Below, piece after piece: positions 55,701 through 63,917 of a stretch of DNA of 64,000 nucleotides. The position numbers were made by a program, and so were the translations under genes. Positions within the stretch are counted from its first letter, which is position 1; every line of letters begins with the position of its first letter. This DNA is from Magnetaquicoccus sp039908525 (GTDB lineage Bacteria > Pseudomonadota > Magnetococcia > Magnetococcales > Magnetaquicoccaceae), in assembly GCA_039908525.1 (NCBI GenBank), contig JAMOAY010000013.1:28939-92938 (forward strand), given 5' to 3'. The notes under the pieces were generated by a model. That model ran no database searches, was not told the origin of the DNA, and worked only from the letters and a program-made list of their open reading frames with translations.

Positions 55701-55793
55701 AAAACCCTGGAGTCTGCTCTCTACCAGTTGCAATTTGCCGAGGCGCAGGCCGCCCTGACGGCGTTGTCCCATGCAGTGGATGAAGCCTCATGA
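52710..55793 (+). CDS. Soluble hybrid histidine kinase REC-PAS-HisKA-HATPase-REC-REC-Hpt (first of three)
   Basis: 1027 residues, no membrane helix or signal peptide. N-terminal REC with Asp57 (LLDVAMPG). A PAS domain (about 135-250, including a Cys-rich stretch HPCEVCS). HisKA with His278 in MSHEIRTPMN, then HATPase (VKFTENG, DTGIGL, GGTGLGL). REC2 (about 513-640, degenerate order VVDDN-MDQRM), REC3 (MDIQMPVLDG). C-terminal Hpt with His884 in AHTVRGMAGN. The GTG start has AAGGAG eight bases before. The same architecture recurs in the gene at 58615. Likely a multi-step phosphorelay; the output regulator is not in the window. Confidence 0.88.
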   Translation: MLVISEKPSLLIVDDYPGNVLAIKSILKEEYTLFTASNGEEALRVAHSERVDMILLDVAMPGMDGFEVCTRLKASPVTQDIPVIFLTALDGALDEQRGLEVGAIDYVTKPFNRATVVARVRNHLERLRLHRWNKWILDAVGEGLYGLDLQGHLTFINPVASRMLGWEYGELLGQSHRVFHHAPDDTSHPCEVCSLHEALLHGEVHQEAQATFWRKDGSPFTVEYTVSPIHEHGKFKGVVVVFRDITERLRMADALRSSREKAEAASLAKSEFLANMSHEIRTPMNAIIGLSDLALGINLPERARDYLTKIASSSRLLLRIINDILDFSKIEAGKMALEAVSFNLSDLFDNLGNMFREAASEKGIELNMSVIHAVPPILIGDDTRLQQVLLNLISNAVKFTENGEIDVRAVPIDRTDQQVRMAFSVRDTGIGLDPEHIARLFDPFTQADGSITRRFGGTGLGLHICKRLVNMMGGMIDVESTPGKGSVFYFTAQFGYQQREHPTETILPEPLKKIRVLVVDDNETARLLMQTMLSGFGIVPTLVVSGALALEAVSSAIQQGEPFDLVFMDQRMQHMSGIETTERLLSLAAAEHAQGRPPKIIMLTAFMKKEIEGAAGTAGVDRILQKPIGRVALFNAILDLFGAEDAKIFDPKQLDQEDRTEVMQRIGGARVLLAEDNAINQQVAREILQGVGLLVQVASHGAEAVHLLRRTIQETSLRYDVVLMDIQMPVLDGVEATRQIRAHPELRSLPIVAMTAHAMAGDREKYLEVGMVDHVTKPIDKKSLYAALIRWIQPRAGIGGEMDRDAMASWAIEQHDDPSLPEWLNHLPGIDVADVLERLNHNHGMLRRLLAEFRRDFAQSADRVRDLLDSGQPESQNEAKRLAHTVRGMAGNLSAKSLFAAAETLEKAILAGQRRSWPQRLATFHRELKNILHTIEAIAPEADTTEGVESGAPRDKGVRQDLMARLAELIDANNLTALQCFEALRKILPEERWAAGMKTLESALYQLQFAEAQAALTALSHAVDEAS

Positions 55794-58618
55794 GCCTCCC
55801 GGCGTGTGTCGAGACGGAGGATGCGGGCATTCAGGTTCTGCTGATCGATGATCAGCCGCTGACCGCGCACCTGGTTCGGCAGATGCTGGTCGAGGTGCCG
55901 GGGGAGGCGTTGCAGATGGACTATCTCCAGGATCCCCTGTTGGCCGAGGCCAGGATTCTGGAAAAACCCTATGATGTCATCCTGCTGGACCTGGTCATGC
56001 CGTGCATGGATGGCTTCGAGTTGCTGCAACGCCTGCGTCTCCTGCCGGCATCGCACCAGTTGCCTATCATCATTCTGACCTCCAACGAGGATGCCGCCCA
56101 GAAGGCAGAGGCCTTTGCCCTGGGGGCCAATGACTACCTGATCAAATTGCCGGATGAGGTGGAACTGTTGGCCCGTTTGCGCTATTACGGCCACGCCCAT
56201 CGTGCCTGGCTGCGGCAGCAGGCGGCGGAACGGGAGCTGCTGGAGCGGGAGGCCCATCTGCAGGCCATTCTGGACAACGCCCTGGATGCCATATTGACCG
56301 TTGATCGTCAGGGGTTGATCCTGGAGGTCAATCCCGCTGCGGCCCAGCTATTCGGCTACGCCCGCCCGGCGATGCTGGGCCAGCCCATGGAGCGTTTCAT
56401 TCGTTCGACAGAGTTCTGGGAGCTTTTCGCCCGCTGGGTGGCGGATGACCAACCCCAGGAGGATCTGACCGCTCTTTTCAGCAAAAAATGGGAGGTGGAC
56501 GGGTTGCGGGAAAATGGGTTGCAGATCGACCTGAAGATGGCCATGGTCGCCACCCAACGCGGAGACAAACCCTGCTTCACCGCCTTTTTGCAGGATGTGA
56601 CCGACCACAAACAGCTGCTCAAGTCCCTGGGGGAGACCCTGGCGGTGGCGGAGGTGGCCAATCGGGTCAAGAGCGATTTCCTGGCGACCATGAGCCATGA
56701 AATCCGCACGCCGATGAATGCCATCATTGGCTTGAGCGACCTGGCCCTGCAGACGGAACTTCCTCCCAAAGCGCGCGACTACCTGAGCAAAGTCTGCGAT
56801 GCCTCGCAGATTTTGTTGAGGATCATCAACGATATCCTGGATTACTCCAAGATGGATGTCTGTGGTCTGCAACTGGAGGCGGTCGAGTTCCACCTGCGGG
56901 ATCTGTTCAACCACCTGGCGGATCTGTTTCGCGATCAGGCCAGGGAGAAGGGGGTGGCATTGCTCCTGGATCTGCCGACCGATTGTTTCGTCCCTTTGCG
57001 GGGAGATGCCTTTCGATTGGAACATATCCTGATCAATCTGCTCAGCAATGCCATCAAATTTACCGACCGGGGCAGTGTGACCTGCCGTGTCCGGCGGCTT
57101 GCGCCCTCCGTGAAGGAGTTCCCGGAGGGGGATGCACACCCCATCTGGTTTGAGTTCGCCGTACAGGACACCGGGATCGGCCTGTCGATGGAGCAGCAGG
57201 ATCGGTTGTTCCGTCCGTTCGTACAGGCCGACAGCTCCACCACGCGCCGTTACGGGGGGACTGGCCTGGGGCTCAGCATCTGCAAGCGGATTGTCGATGC
57301 CATGGATGGGCAGATCCGGGTGGAGAGCCGGCCGGGGGAGGGGAGCCTGTTTTGTTTTACGCTTCCCCTGATGGAGGTGCATCCTGGTGCAGACTCCCAA
57401 TCGTCCGGGGCGGATCCCTCCTCGGGACTGGCCGATTGGGTGGTGGATCCGGCCGCCATTGACCGTTATGTCGCCAGCCACTACCGCGCCCGGGAGAAGG
57501 TGGTGGATGACGCGGTTTTGCGGCGTCACCTGGAAGGCGCCCTTCTGTTGCTGGTGGAGGATATGCCGATCAATCAGCAGGTGGCCAGAGAGTTGCTGGA
57601 ACAGGTGGGCATCCGGGTGGATGTGGCGGAGGATGGGGAAACGGCGGTACGCATGGCAGCGACACAGCGGTACGATGTCATCTTGATGGATATCCAGATG
57701 CCGGGCATGGATGGTTATGCAGCGACGCGGATCATTCGCAAGAGTGGTCATGCGCCAGACTCCCCGCTGGCGGAGCTGCCGATCATCGCCATGACGGCCC
57801 ACGCCTTGTTTGATGACCAACAGCATTGCCTGGCGGTCGGCATGAATGATCATGTCAGCAAACCCATCGACAAAAACCAGCTCTACCAGGTGTTGTGCCG
57901 TTGGGTCACGCGGAAAGAGGAGACGCAGGGAGATGCCCGGCAAGAGACGGCTCCGCCGACGGAGTCGCCTGCGGTGTTGATGCCGGAGCGGTTGCCGGGC
58001 ATTGATGTGGCGGACGGGCTGTATCGGACCGGGCACAACCACCGCCTGTACCGTGCCCTGTTGCAGGAGTTTGTACGGGAGTTTGCCGACAGTGCGGTTC
58101 AGCTGCATACCCTGCTGCTGGGTCGGCGCCGGGAGGATCTGCCCTCGGCCGCCCGAACGGTGCATGCCATGCGGGGCATGGCGGGCAATCTGGCCGCCCG
58201 GCAGCTGTTTCTGGTCGCCCAGGATTTGGAGCAGGCCATTCAGGAGGAGAGGCGATCGGCATGGCCGCAGCTGTTGGAAAAGTTCGCCGCTGCCTTGCAG
58301 GAGGTTGTGGCATCGGTTCAAAGCCTGCCTGTTGATGAAACAGAGAGTGCCGAAGAGAACCTTGGCGTCACGGTTGGCGAGCGGGATCTCGCGGTGATCA
58401 CGCCGCTGCTGGGCCAATTGGCCAGCCTGGTCGCGGAAGGTAACGTGGAGGCATTGGCCCGCCTGAAGGTTCTCAAGAGTCACCTGGGAGGGGAGGATAT
58501 GGGCCGCATTTTGCGGCAGTTGGGCGACGCGCTGGAACAGTTTGATTTTGATGAAGCTCAGACCCAACTGACAGATATTGCCGAGCGGTTGCAGATCTCC
58601 CTGGGGCCTGACGCATGA
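55790..58618 (+). CDS. Soluble hybrid histidine kinase REC-PAS-HisKA-HATPase-REC-Hpt (second of three)
   Basis: 942 residues, no membrane helix. The N-terminal REC is of the WspR-like kind with GANDYLIKLPD. PAS (about 155-275), HisKA with His303 (MSHEIRTPMN), HATPase (DTGIGLSME, GGTGLGLS), one REC (MDIQMPGMDG) and a C-terminal Hpt with His792 in VHAMRGMAGN. It lacks the extra internal REC of the flanking genes and is more distant in sequence. ATGA overlaps on both sides join it to its neighbours. Confidence 0.88.
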   Translation: MSLPACVETEDAGIQVLLIDDQPLTAHLVRQMLVEVPGEALQMDYLQDPLLAEARILEKPYDVILLDLVMPCMDGFELLQRLRLLPASHQLPIIILTSNEDAAQKAEAFALGANDYLIKLPDEVELLARLRYYGHAHRAWLRQQAAERELLEREAHLQAILDNALDAILTVDRQGLILEVNPAAAQLFGYARPAMLGQPMERFIRSTEFWELFARWVADDQPQEDLTALFSKKWEVDGLRENGLQIDLKMAMVATQRGDKPCFTAFLQDVTDHKQLLKSLGETLAVAEVANRVKSDFLATMSHEIRTPMNAIIGLSDLALQTELPPKARDYLSKVCDASQILLRIINDILDYSKMDVCGLQLEAVEFHLRDLFNHLADLFRDQAREKGVALLLDLPTDCFVPLRGDAFRLEHILINLLSNAIKFTDRGSVTCRVRRLAPSVKEFPEGDAHPIWFEFAVQDTGIGLSMEQQDRLFRPFVQADSSTTRRYGGTGLGLSICKRIVDAMDGQIRVESRPGEGSLFCFTLPLMEVHPGADSQSSGADPSSGLADWVVDPAAIDRYVASHYRAREKVVDDAVLRRHLEGALLLLVEDMPINQQVARELLEQVGIRVDVAEDGETAVRMAATQRYDVILMDIQMPGMDGYAATRIIRKSGHAPDSPLAELPIIAMTAHALFDDQQHCLAVGMNDHVSKPIDKNQLYQVLCRWVTRKEETQGDARQETAPPTESPAVLMPERLPGIDVADGLYRTGHNHRLYRALLQEFVREFADSAVQLHTLLLGRRREDLPSAARTVHAMRGMAGNLAARQLFLVAQDLEQAIQEERRSAWPQLLEKFAAALQEVVASVQSLPVDETESAEENLGVTVGERDLAVITPLLGQLASLVAEGNVEALARLKVLKSHLGGEDMGRILRQLGDALEQFDFDEAQTQLTDIAERLQISLGPDA

Positions 58619-61600
58619 ATGCCGGTACAGGAAAACCGAGAATTCTGATCGTGGATGATGTGCCGGGCAATATCAAACTGCTGGCGGCCATTTTGCTCGA
58701 CGAGTACACCCTGTTGACGGCCACCCGTGGGCAACGGGCTTTGCAGATGGCTGCGGCTCAGCATCCGGATCTGATCCTGTTGGATGTGGTGATGCCGGAC
58801 ATGGATGGGTTCGAGTGCTGCCGGGCACTGAAATCGACGCCGGTGACCTGGGATATTCCCGTGATCTTCATCACCGCGATGGATGGTGCACTGGATGAAG
58901 AACGGGGCTTGGAACTGGGCGCCATCGACTATATCACCAAACCTTTCAGTCGCGCCATCGTGGCAGCCAGAGTCAGAAACCACCTGGATCACCTCCGTCT
59001 GCACCGTCGGGATCAATGGATTTCAAACGCCGTCGGCGAAGGGTTGTACGGCCTGGATCGGGGTGGCTGTTTTACCTTCGTCAACCCGGCTGTCAGCCGT
59101 CTGTTGGGGTGGGATGAGAGGGCGTTGTTGGGCAAATCCCACACGATTCTGCGCCATGGTGTGGTGGGGGATCCCTCTTGTGCCTGTCCGGCTTGCGATA
59201 TTCAGGCCACTCTGATGGAGGGCGCCGTGCAACAAATGGAGCAGGTGACCTTCTGGCACAGGGAGGGTGCGTCTGTGATGGTGTCGACCACCACCAGTCC
59301 CATTCGGGAGCACAACCGGATCAAGGGGGCGGTTGTTGTCTTCCGGGATATTACGGAGCGGTTGCAGATGGCCCACGAGTTGCGCCTCGCCCGGGAGAAG
59401 GCGGAGGCAGCCAATCAGGCCAAATCCGAATTTCTTGCCAACATGAGCCATGAAATCCGCACCCCGATGAATGCCATTATCGGGCTCAGCGACCTGGCGC
59501 TGGCCTCGCCGTTGTCGGAGAAGACCCATGACTATTTGAGCAAGATTTCCGTTTCGTCCCGCCTGCTGTTGCGTATCATCAATGACATCCTCGACTTTTC
59601 CAAGATCGAGGCGGGCAAGATGGTCCTGGAACAGGTTCCTTTCCATCTCGGTGACCTGCTGGACAACCTGGGCAATATGTTCCGGGAGAGTGCCGCCGCC
59701 AAAGGGATTGAACTGAACATATCGATCACCCAGCCTGCGATGCCCATTCTGGTCGGTGACGATACCCGCCTGCAGCAGGTGTTGATGAATCTGCTGGGCA
59801 ATGCCGTCAAGTTTACCGAACGGGGCGAGATCGACGTGCGTGCCACCCTGATCCGGCAGACCGCCAGTCAGGTCATCCTCGAGTTTACGGTGCGGGATAC
59901 CGGTATCGGCATCCACCCCGAGCAGATTGCCTTCCTGTTTGATCAGTTCACCCAGGCGGATGGCTCGATCACCCGTCGTTTTGGTGGCACGGGGTTGGGA
60001 TTGAGCATCTGCAAACGTTTGGTGACCATGATGGGGGGCAGAATGGATGTGGAAAGCACCCCAGGTGTTGGCAGCCTTTTTCATTTCACGGCCCGTTTCG
60101 GGCGGCAGAATCGTCGTCCGCATCCTAAGACTGCGCTGCCCAAACGGTTGCAGAAGATCAAGGTGCTGTGCGTGGATGACAACGAGACCGCCCGTTTGTT
60201 GATGCGGAACATTCTGAACGGTTTCGGCATCCTGCCCATCCTGGTCACCTCCGGCGGTCAGGCCCTGATGGTGTTGCAGACGGCCATCGACAAGGGTGTC
60301 CCTTTCGATCTGGTCTTCATGGATCAGCGGATGCGCAGCATGGATGGTATCGAAACCATCGAGCGGATGCGACACTTTGCCCATCCCCCACCCAAAGTGA
60401 TCATGTTGACGGCCCTTTCCCAGGAGGAGCTTGTCGGTCACTCTCTGACCACCGGAGTGGACAGGATTCTCCACAAGCCCGTCGGGCGTATCGCGGTCTT
60501 CAACACCATCCTGGATCTGTTCGGGGAGCAGGGCGCCCGACTTCCCGATCAACAGCAGGAGGCCCGGGAGGCCCGGGCCGAAATCGCACAACGCATTGGA
60601 GGGGCGCGGGTATTGCTGGCGGAAGACAACACCATCAACCAACAGGTGGCCAGGGAGATTTTGGAGAATATCGGCCTGATCGTCGAGGTGGCCAGTGATG
60701 GCGCGGAGGCGCTGGAAAAATTGGCACGGGAGGAGTTCGATGCGGTGCTGATGGATATCCAGATGCCTGTACTGGACGGCATGGAGGCGACGCAGCGGAT
60801 TCGCAGGAATCCGACCTGGTCCGCGCTGCCGATCATCGCCATGACGGCCCATGCCATGACGGGAGACCGGGAGAGGTATCTGGAAGTGGGCATGAACGAT
60901 CATGTGACCAAACCGATCGACAAGACTATTCTCTATGGCACCCTGTTGCGTTGGGTGAAACCCTCGGCCAGAGGGGGAAAAAAGGCCTCTTTTTCCGCTA
61001 TTATGGGAGAAACGGGTGACACTGTGCTCCCAGGCATTCCATCCATGGCGGGCATTGATCTGGAGGAGGTTATGGAGCGGTTCGATGGCAATCGCCGCTT
61101 GTTGATCCGGTTGTTGAGGGAGTTTGATCGGGATTTTTCCCAGTCGGAAGCGCACCTGGTGGCCTTGCTGGCGAGCCGGGATGCGCTGGATCGACAGGCG
61201 GCCGGCCGCCTGGTCCATACCCTGCGTGGCATGGCGGGCAATCTCTCCGCCCGGCGGTTGTGTGCGGCGGCGGCCTCCCTGGAGCGCAGCATCAAGGGAG
61301 AGGCGTTGGGGGAGGAACCGGCTCTTTGGGCAGAGTTTGCGGCGGCGCTGCGGGAGTTGCTTCAGAGCATCGCCACCCTGCCTGCAGAGATGGCAACGCA
61401 GCAGACAGAGGAACCCGCCGGAGGTGGCGTGGTCATGGACCCGGCACTGCTGCGCCCTTTGTTGCTGGAGTGGCTGGCCTGGATCCGGGATGGCAACCTC
61501 AGGGCCCTGCAGCAGTTGCCCGTGCTCAAACCCTTGCTGCAGGGGCTGGGAGAAGAGAAGGAGGCTCTGCTCGACTGTCTGGAGCGGATGGACTTTGATG

Positions 61601-61665
61601 GGGCTGCATCAGCCCTGGCAGCCATTGTGGACACGCTGGGCAATGATCGTCGCGTTCTGCCCTGA
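58615..61665 (+). CDS. Soluble hybrid histidine kinase REC-PAS-HisKA-HATPase-REC-REC-Hpt (third of three)
   Basis: 1016 residues and a close paralogue of the 52710 gene. It has REC with LLDVVMPDMDG, PAS with its own Cys stretch (CACPAC), HisKA His279 (MSHEIRTPMN), HATPase (DTGIGIHPE, GGTGLGLS), REC2 (CVDDN-MDQRM), REC3 (MDIQMPVLDG) and Hpt His868 in VHTLRGMAGN. Start overlaps the second gene (ATGA). Three enzymes with the same plan imply a relay or heterodimer set. The signal is probably cytosolic because no transmembrane region is present. Confidence 0.88.
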   Translation: MNAGTGKPRILIVDDVPGNIKLLAAILLDEYTLLTATRGQRALQMAAAQHPDLILLDVVMPDMDGFECCRALKSTPVTWDIPVIFITAMDGALDEERGLELGAIDYITKPFSRAIVAARVRNHLDHLRLHRRDQWISNAVGEGLYGLDRGGCFTFVNPAVSRLLGWDERALLGKSHTILRHGVVGDPSCACPACDIQATLMEGAVQQMEQVTFWHREGASVMVSTTTSPIREHNRIKGAVVVFRDITERLQMAHELRLAREKAEAANQAKSEFLANMSHEIRTPMNAIIGLSDLALASPLSEKTHDYLSKISVSSRLLLRIINDILDFSKIEAGKMVLEQVPFHLGDLLDNLGNMFRESAAAKGIELNISITQPAMPILVGDDTRLQQVLMNLLGNAVKFTERGEIDVRATLIRQTASQVILEFTVRDTGIGIHPEQIAFLFDQFTQADGSITRRFGGTGLGLSICKRLVTMMGGRMDVESTPGVGSLFHFTARFGRQNRRPHPKTALPKRLQKIKVLCVDDNETARLLMRNILNGFGILPILVTSGGQALMVLQTAIDKGVPFDLVFMDQRMRSMDGIETIERMRHFAHPPPKVIMLTALSQEELVGHSLTTGVDRILHKPVGRIAVFNTILDLFGEQGARLPDQQQEAREARAEIAQRIGGARVLLAEDNTINQQVAREILENIGLIVEVASDGAEALEKLAREEFDAVLMDIQMPVLDGMEATQRIRRNPTWSALPIIAMTAHAMTGDRERYLEVGMNDHVTKPIDKTILYGTLLRWVKPSARGGKKASFSAIMGETGDTVLPGIPSMAGIDLEEVMERFDGNRRLLIRLLREFDRDFSQSEAHLVALLASRDALDRQAAGRLVHTLRGMAGNLSARRLCAAAASLERSIKGEALGEEPALWAEFAAALRELLQSIATLPAEMATQQTEEPAGGGVVMDPALLRPLLLEWLAWIRDGNLRALQQLPVLKPLLQGLGEEKEALLDCLERMDFDGAASALAAIVDTLGNDRRVLP

Positions 61666-61747
61666 ATTCGACACCGGACGGGGCCGGCATCGGAGTAGAC
61701 GGAGGATGGAACCGACACTTGCCGGCCATTCGTGTGCGCTGCCATCG

Positions 61748-62671
61748 TTACGCCTTGTCGGCGAATACGCTGTCCAGGGTTGGGGCACCCAATATCTGCA
61801 GAGTCCACTTGTCCAGGGTTGGAGATGTGGCATCCGCGATTTTTTGGGCAACCCAAGGGGGGAGATCACCAAAGCGGTGTTGCAGGAGGCGGGTCAGCGT
61901 TTCTGCCTTGCCTTCCTGCCGGCCTTCCTGTCGGCCTTTTTGCTCTCCTCTTTGCTCTCCTTCCTCTCTCGCCAGTTCAACCGCCCCCCGCGCATCCGCG
62001 ATGGCCATACCGGCCTTGTCGTACATTTCAAGCTCCTCAGCCGTCATGTTGGCGACCATGGCCATTTCAAAGGCGTGGCGGAACGGGGCTGCACTCAGCT
62101 TTTCAGGTATCTCCTGCAGGGAGCCAGCACACTTGATGAAGTAGATCCACTTGTCGAGAATGTCATCCAACGCCTCCAACGGCTTCGAAAACTTGGGAAG
62201 CTCAACGAAAAAGAGCAGGATCTCCTGCAGGTAAGAGTGCCCCGTGATGGTCTCCCGTGACTCGTGGCGTGAGACGCAGTGGTCAAAGCCGTCGAACAGG
62301 ATAAAATCGGTGATGGTGATGGCAATCACCTGGTTCAGCCTGGGATAATCCTCACCCCGTTCGATCTGGTGCGCGTATGCCTTGGCGGCGTTGTACTGGA
62401 TCCGCTTCAGGAAGGCGGCCACTTTCTGGACCTGCATCTCGACGATGTAGGAGATACCGCGATGATCCCGGCACTTGACGTCCAGGATGGAATATTTCAG
62501 CTCCCGGATCCTGGGCGCCAGGAAGGGATCGAGGATGGTCAGTTCGGCAATGCGCCGATCTCCCTCCAGCCCCAGCAGGCTCTCCAAAAAACTGACGAGC
62601 ACATCCTTGGCACTCTCGCTGCCGAAGATCTTTTTGAAAGCGAAGTCGATGCGTGGATCGATGAATTTCAT
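61748..62671 (-). CDS. Rpn-family recombination-promoting nuclease (PD-(D/E)XK)
   Basis: 307 residues from the ATG at 62671. The start MKFIDPRIDFAFKKIFG is the family signature; the nuclease site is D64-V-K and E78-M-Q80. A C-terminal Gly/Glu/Arg segment (GEQRGEQKGRQEGRQ) is typical of the group. Rpn proteins cut DNA and stimulate RecA-independent recombination; they are often mobile or multicopy. It lies between the kinase operon and the DUF4347 gene, on the opposite strand. Confidence 0.85.
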   Translation of the reverse strand: MKFIDPRIDFAFKKIFGSESAKDVLVSFLESLLGLEGDRRIAELTILDPFLAPRIRELKYSILDVKCRDHRGISYIVEMQVQKVAAFLKRIQYNAAKAYAHQIERGEDYPRLNQVIAITITDFILFDGFDHCVSRHESRETITGHSYLQEILLFFVELPKFSKPLEALDDILDKWIYFIKCAGSLQEIPEKLSAAPFRHAFEMAMVANMTAEELEMYDKAGMAIADARGAVELAREEGEQRGEQKGRQEGRQEGKAETLTRLLQHRFGDLPPWVAQKIADATSPTLDKWTLQILGAPTLDSVFADKA

Positions 62672-63108
62672 GGATGGGCCACCTGTTGACCGCGAGAAGG
62701 GTGAACCGCCAATCACCCCTGGCATTCTACCCCGTCGTTTGGGGAGATGCCACCGATCTTTTGCGCAGGGTCGGTGAGTGGCAAGCTCCAGTGCCAACGC
62801 CGCATAACCGGAGAGGGAGTGAATCACCTGTTCCGATAACCCGACGCTGTGCAACAGACTGCCGGTATCATTTTTCTCTTGCCACCTATTGCAACTCATT
62901 GGTACACTGTGCTTGGTTTTCTGTAAGGTTCTGTCCGTTAATCAAAAAACAAAATGTAAATAAAATGGTTAAGCCTTGTCTCTCGGCGTTCCTGGTTGTG
63001 GGGTGCGCGGGGTGGATTGACCTTTTAGGGTGGTGTTTTGTAACAATTTTGTGACAAATCTGTTTCTTCTTCTTCTTCTTCTTCTTCTTCGGCGCATAGG
63101 GGGGCTCC
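62672..63108. other. Intergenic region before the DUF4347 gene
   Basis: 437 bases between the divergent Rpn and DUF4347 genes. The 62938-62966 stretch has TTAATC and TAAAAT with 17-base spacing, a weak plus-strand promoter candidate. The TTC repeat and a G-rich run before the GTG at 63109 lie at the end. I do not support an ORF here; the open frame at 62674-63054 has no recognisable content. Confidence 0.45.
63064..63090 (+). repeat. TTC trinucleotide repeat, nine copies
   Basis: A perfect (TTC)9 run ending 18 bases before the candidate GTG start at 63109. Its position between promoter and start suggests that copy-number change could alter expression. Confidence 0.9.
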
Positions 63109-63917
63109 GTGATCACAACCGTTTCGTTCAATCCGATAGAATCTACCACTGTCATATTGACCGCTACCCAAACAGATGGGCCAACTCTGCTGCCCATCCC
63201 CACCACCGGGGCACGATCTGCTGCTGCCCCCCCCCCCCCGCGCTTCCTGTCACGCCGACAAACCTGCCCGTGACGCCAACGCCTGAACTATTATCTCTTT
63301 CCACTGCCAAGCCTGTTCCCAAAAAAATTGCTTTTCTGGATCCTCGGGTTCCCGACTACCAGGCTCTGCTTGATGGCATCCGTCCAGACGTCATGGTTGT
63401 CATCTTGGATGCACAAAAGGATGGCGTGGTCCAGATCAGTGCTGTTCTGGCTGACCAGAAAGATATCTCTGCTGTTCACATCCTCTCCCATGGTGGGCCG
63501 GGCACTCTGCCTTTGGGGTCAATATCCCTCTCATTCGCCACTCTCTCTGATTACTCCGAGCAGCTCCAAGGTTGGGCGCGTTCCCTCACGCCAGAGGCCG
63601 ATATCCTGCTCTATGGCTGCGACGTGGCGGCGGGTGCGCAGGGGGATGCCTTCATCTACCAGTTGAGCCAACTGACCGGGGCTGAGGTGGCCGCGTCTGA
63701 CAACAAGACCGGGGACGCAGAACAAGGCGGCGATTGGTTGCTGGAAGATCAGACCGGGGGCATTGAAACCGGGTTGATTGTTGCGCCGGAGACCAGGGAG
63801 AGCTACCGCCATCTGCTGCCATTGACCGATTCGCAGGGCGTGGTCTTGACAACGGCGCAGATTGCTGCACTGACAACAACAGAAGTAAGTATCCCCCGGC
63901 AAAGCCGGGGGCTTTAA
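63109..63917 (+). pseudogene. DUF4347-type surface protein, out of frame at a C tract and truncated by an inserted element
   Basis: The upstream reading frame starts at GTG 63109 after AGGGGGG (VITTVSFNPIESTTV) and stays open to the C13 tract. The DUF4347 domain then appears in another frame (KKIAFLDPRVPDYQAL, VHILSHGGPG, LLYGCDVAAG, GAEVAASDNKTG). With 11 or 14 C residues the two would join. The domain is followed by LTTAQIAALTTTE, the kind of repeat that starts long stalks in such giant adhesins. The frame then runs into the inserted element and stops at 63917. So the present sequence is off or broken. An alternative internal start in the downstream frame is possible, but the upstream part would then be untranslated. 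Confidence 0.65.
63227..63239 (+). repeat. Poly-C tract of 13
   Basis: Thirteen consecutive C inside the coding region of the DUF4347 gene, a site prone to slipped-strand mispairing. With the present length the frame ends about 35 bases downstream. Confidence 0.95.

Noticed and set aside
62674..63054. 126-codon open frame in the intergenic region
   Set aside because: No recognisable domain, no convincing ribosome-binding site, and it overlaps the region with promoter-like sequence.
63030..63917. GTG at 63030 as the start of the DUF4347 gene in the downstream frame
   Set aside because: This reading passes through the TTC array as a run of leucines and then sequence without protein-like character; the frame from 63109 looks natural up to the C tract.
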